Source: Podocnemis expansa (lineage: Eukaryota > Chordata > Testudines > Podocnemididae). Taken from it: a stretch of DNA of 64,000 bases. Positions within the stretch are counted from its first letter, which is position 1. Each line of letters starts with the position of its first letter. A program made the translations under genes and the position numbers. The notes below the pieces were generated by a model, which searched no databases, had not been told where the DNA came from, and saw only the letters and a program-made list of their open reading frames with translations. The stretch spans positions 17,375,937-17,439,936 of the forward strand of contig ML681998.1 of the NCBI GenBank assembly GCA_007922195.1, read 5' to 3'. Below, in pieces: positions 63,279 to 64,000 of the stretch.

Positions 63279-64000
63279 TCATGGTTCTAAGACAGCAGAA
63301 GAGAGATTACAGAAGCTCTTGACTAAAATTTTTAACACAGCTTAATTAATTAGGCATTCAACTTCCACTGAATTTTAATAATTGGGATGTCTAACTCTCT
63401 TCAGATGTCTGAAAATTTAAGTCAAGTTCTAGAGACAAAATTACATGGCTAAAGTTCTGCTGTGTACTCCAAAAAGCTTCGGACATAGGACAAAAAAAAA
63501 AAATTCAACTTACTTAGCAACTAAATATCAAAAACTACAGTTGAAAATTAGCTAAATGGCCACAATATCACATGCAGTGACAATACTTTTCCATCAATAT
63601 TTTACTATAATCTTTCAGAATGTAGTGATACAATATAATTCACAGGAGTTTGGCAAAGCAGCTGAAGAGCTTGCTAAACTCAACCAAATGCTTCAGTCTT
63701 ATTATGCCATTACAGCCCACCCAGCAAGCCACTAGTCTACTTGCTAGAAAAATGATGGTGTTCACTTGAATCAAGTAGGCTTCACGGACTGCAAGCAGGA
63801 CATTACAGGTTAGACATCACTTTTAAAAATGAAAATATAGTCATGCGTGTCCATCTGCAAAAAGCAGTCAGTGGCAACTCATCCCTAGAAAAGTCAAGAA
63901 GTGGTAAGTAATGCTACTTATTAACAACTGATGCAGAAATATGATTAAGTAGAGATGGAATGTTGTAAATACCGTTAGATGAAGGCATATTGACCACTTA
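63279..64000. other. Intron to window edge, nothing recognised
   Basis: No match to the missing first coding exon of YWHAZ was seen here or anywhere above 44492. Confidence 0.5.

Overview
This is vertebrate nuclear DNA. It carries the 3' half of one protein-coding gene on the minus strand, and nearly all the rest is intergenic or intronic DNA packed with old transposable elements. The repeat mix is CR1 LINEs, many short hAT elements with 8-bp target duplications, one PIF/Harbinger-like element with a TAA duplication, and Penelope-like elements. There are no Alu, B1 or L1 sequences. This points to a sauropsid, most likely a crocodilian or a turtle; I lean to a crocodilian because Harbinger, hAT and Penelope occur together, but the sequence alone does not settle it.

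Gene: the last four coding exons of YWHAZ (14-3-3 zeta/delta) lie on the minus strand at 44369-44492, 42572-42735, 42322-42417 and 36877-36936. A long conserved 3' UTR runs down to a poly(A) signal at 35901-35906. The exons join in frame to give residues 99-245 of the 245-residue protein. The exon with the start codon and residues 1-98 is not visible and should lie beyond position 64000, so everything from 44493 to 64000 would be intron. From 1 to about 35880 is the region downstream of YWHAZ, with no intact gene that I can support.

Region by region: 500-2290 is a three-layer nest (hAT inside CR1 inside a Penelope-like element). 3367-4190 and 10045-10740 are two copies of one unclassified repeat. 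4803-5003 is a hairpin-shaped Penelope tail. 6350-8690 holds a small hAT, an LTR-like sequence on the minus strand and a 157-bp inverted repeat. 12465-13249 is the Harbinger-like element, interrupted by 400 N. 17148-27102 carries many hAT copies with clear 8-bp duplications. 30280-32060 is the longest CR1, with recognisable but broken reverse transcriptase. 36-44 kb is YWHAZ. 49831-50391 is a Penelope-like insertion that still encodes part of a GIY-YIG endonuclease and has a perfect 12-bp target duplication. 51372-51603 is a second Penelope copy with a 12-bp duplication and an internal inversion. 55420-56333 is an older CR1, and 57009-58115 is a hAT inside a hAT.

No tRNA, rRNA, CRISPR array, operon or other prokaryote-type system is present, and I found no previously undescribed gene system. 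The most informative signals are the Penelope insertions and the palindrome-rich Harbinger-like element.
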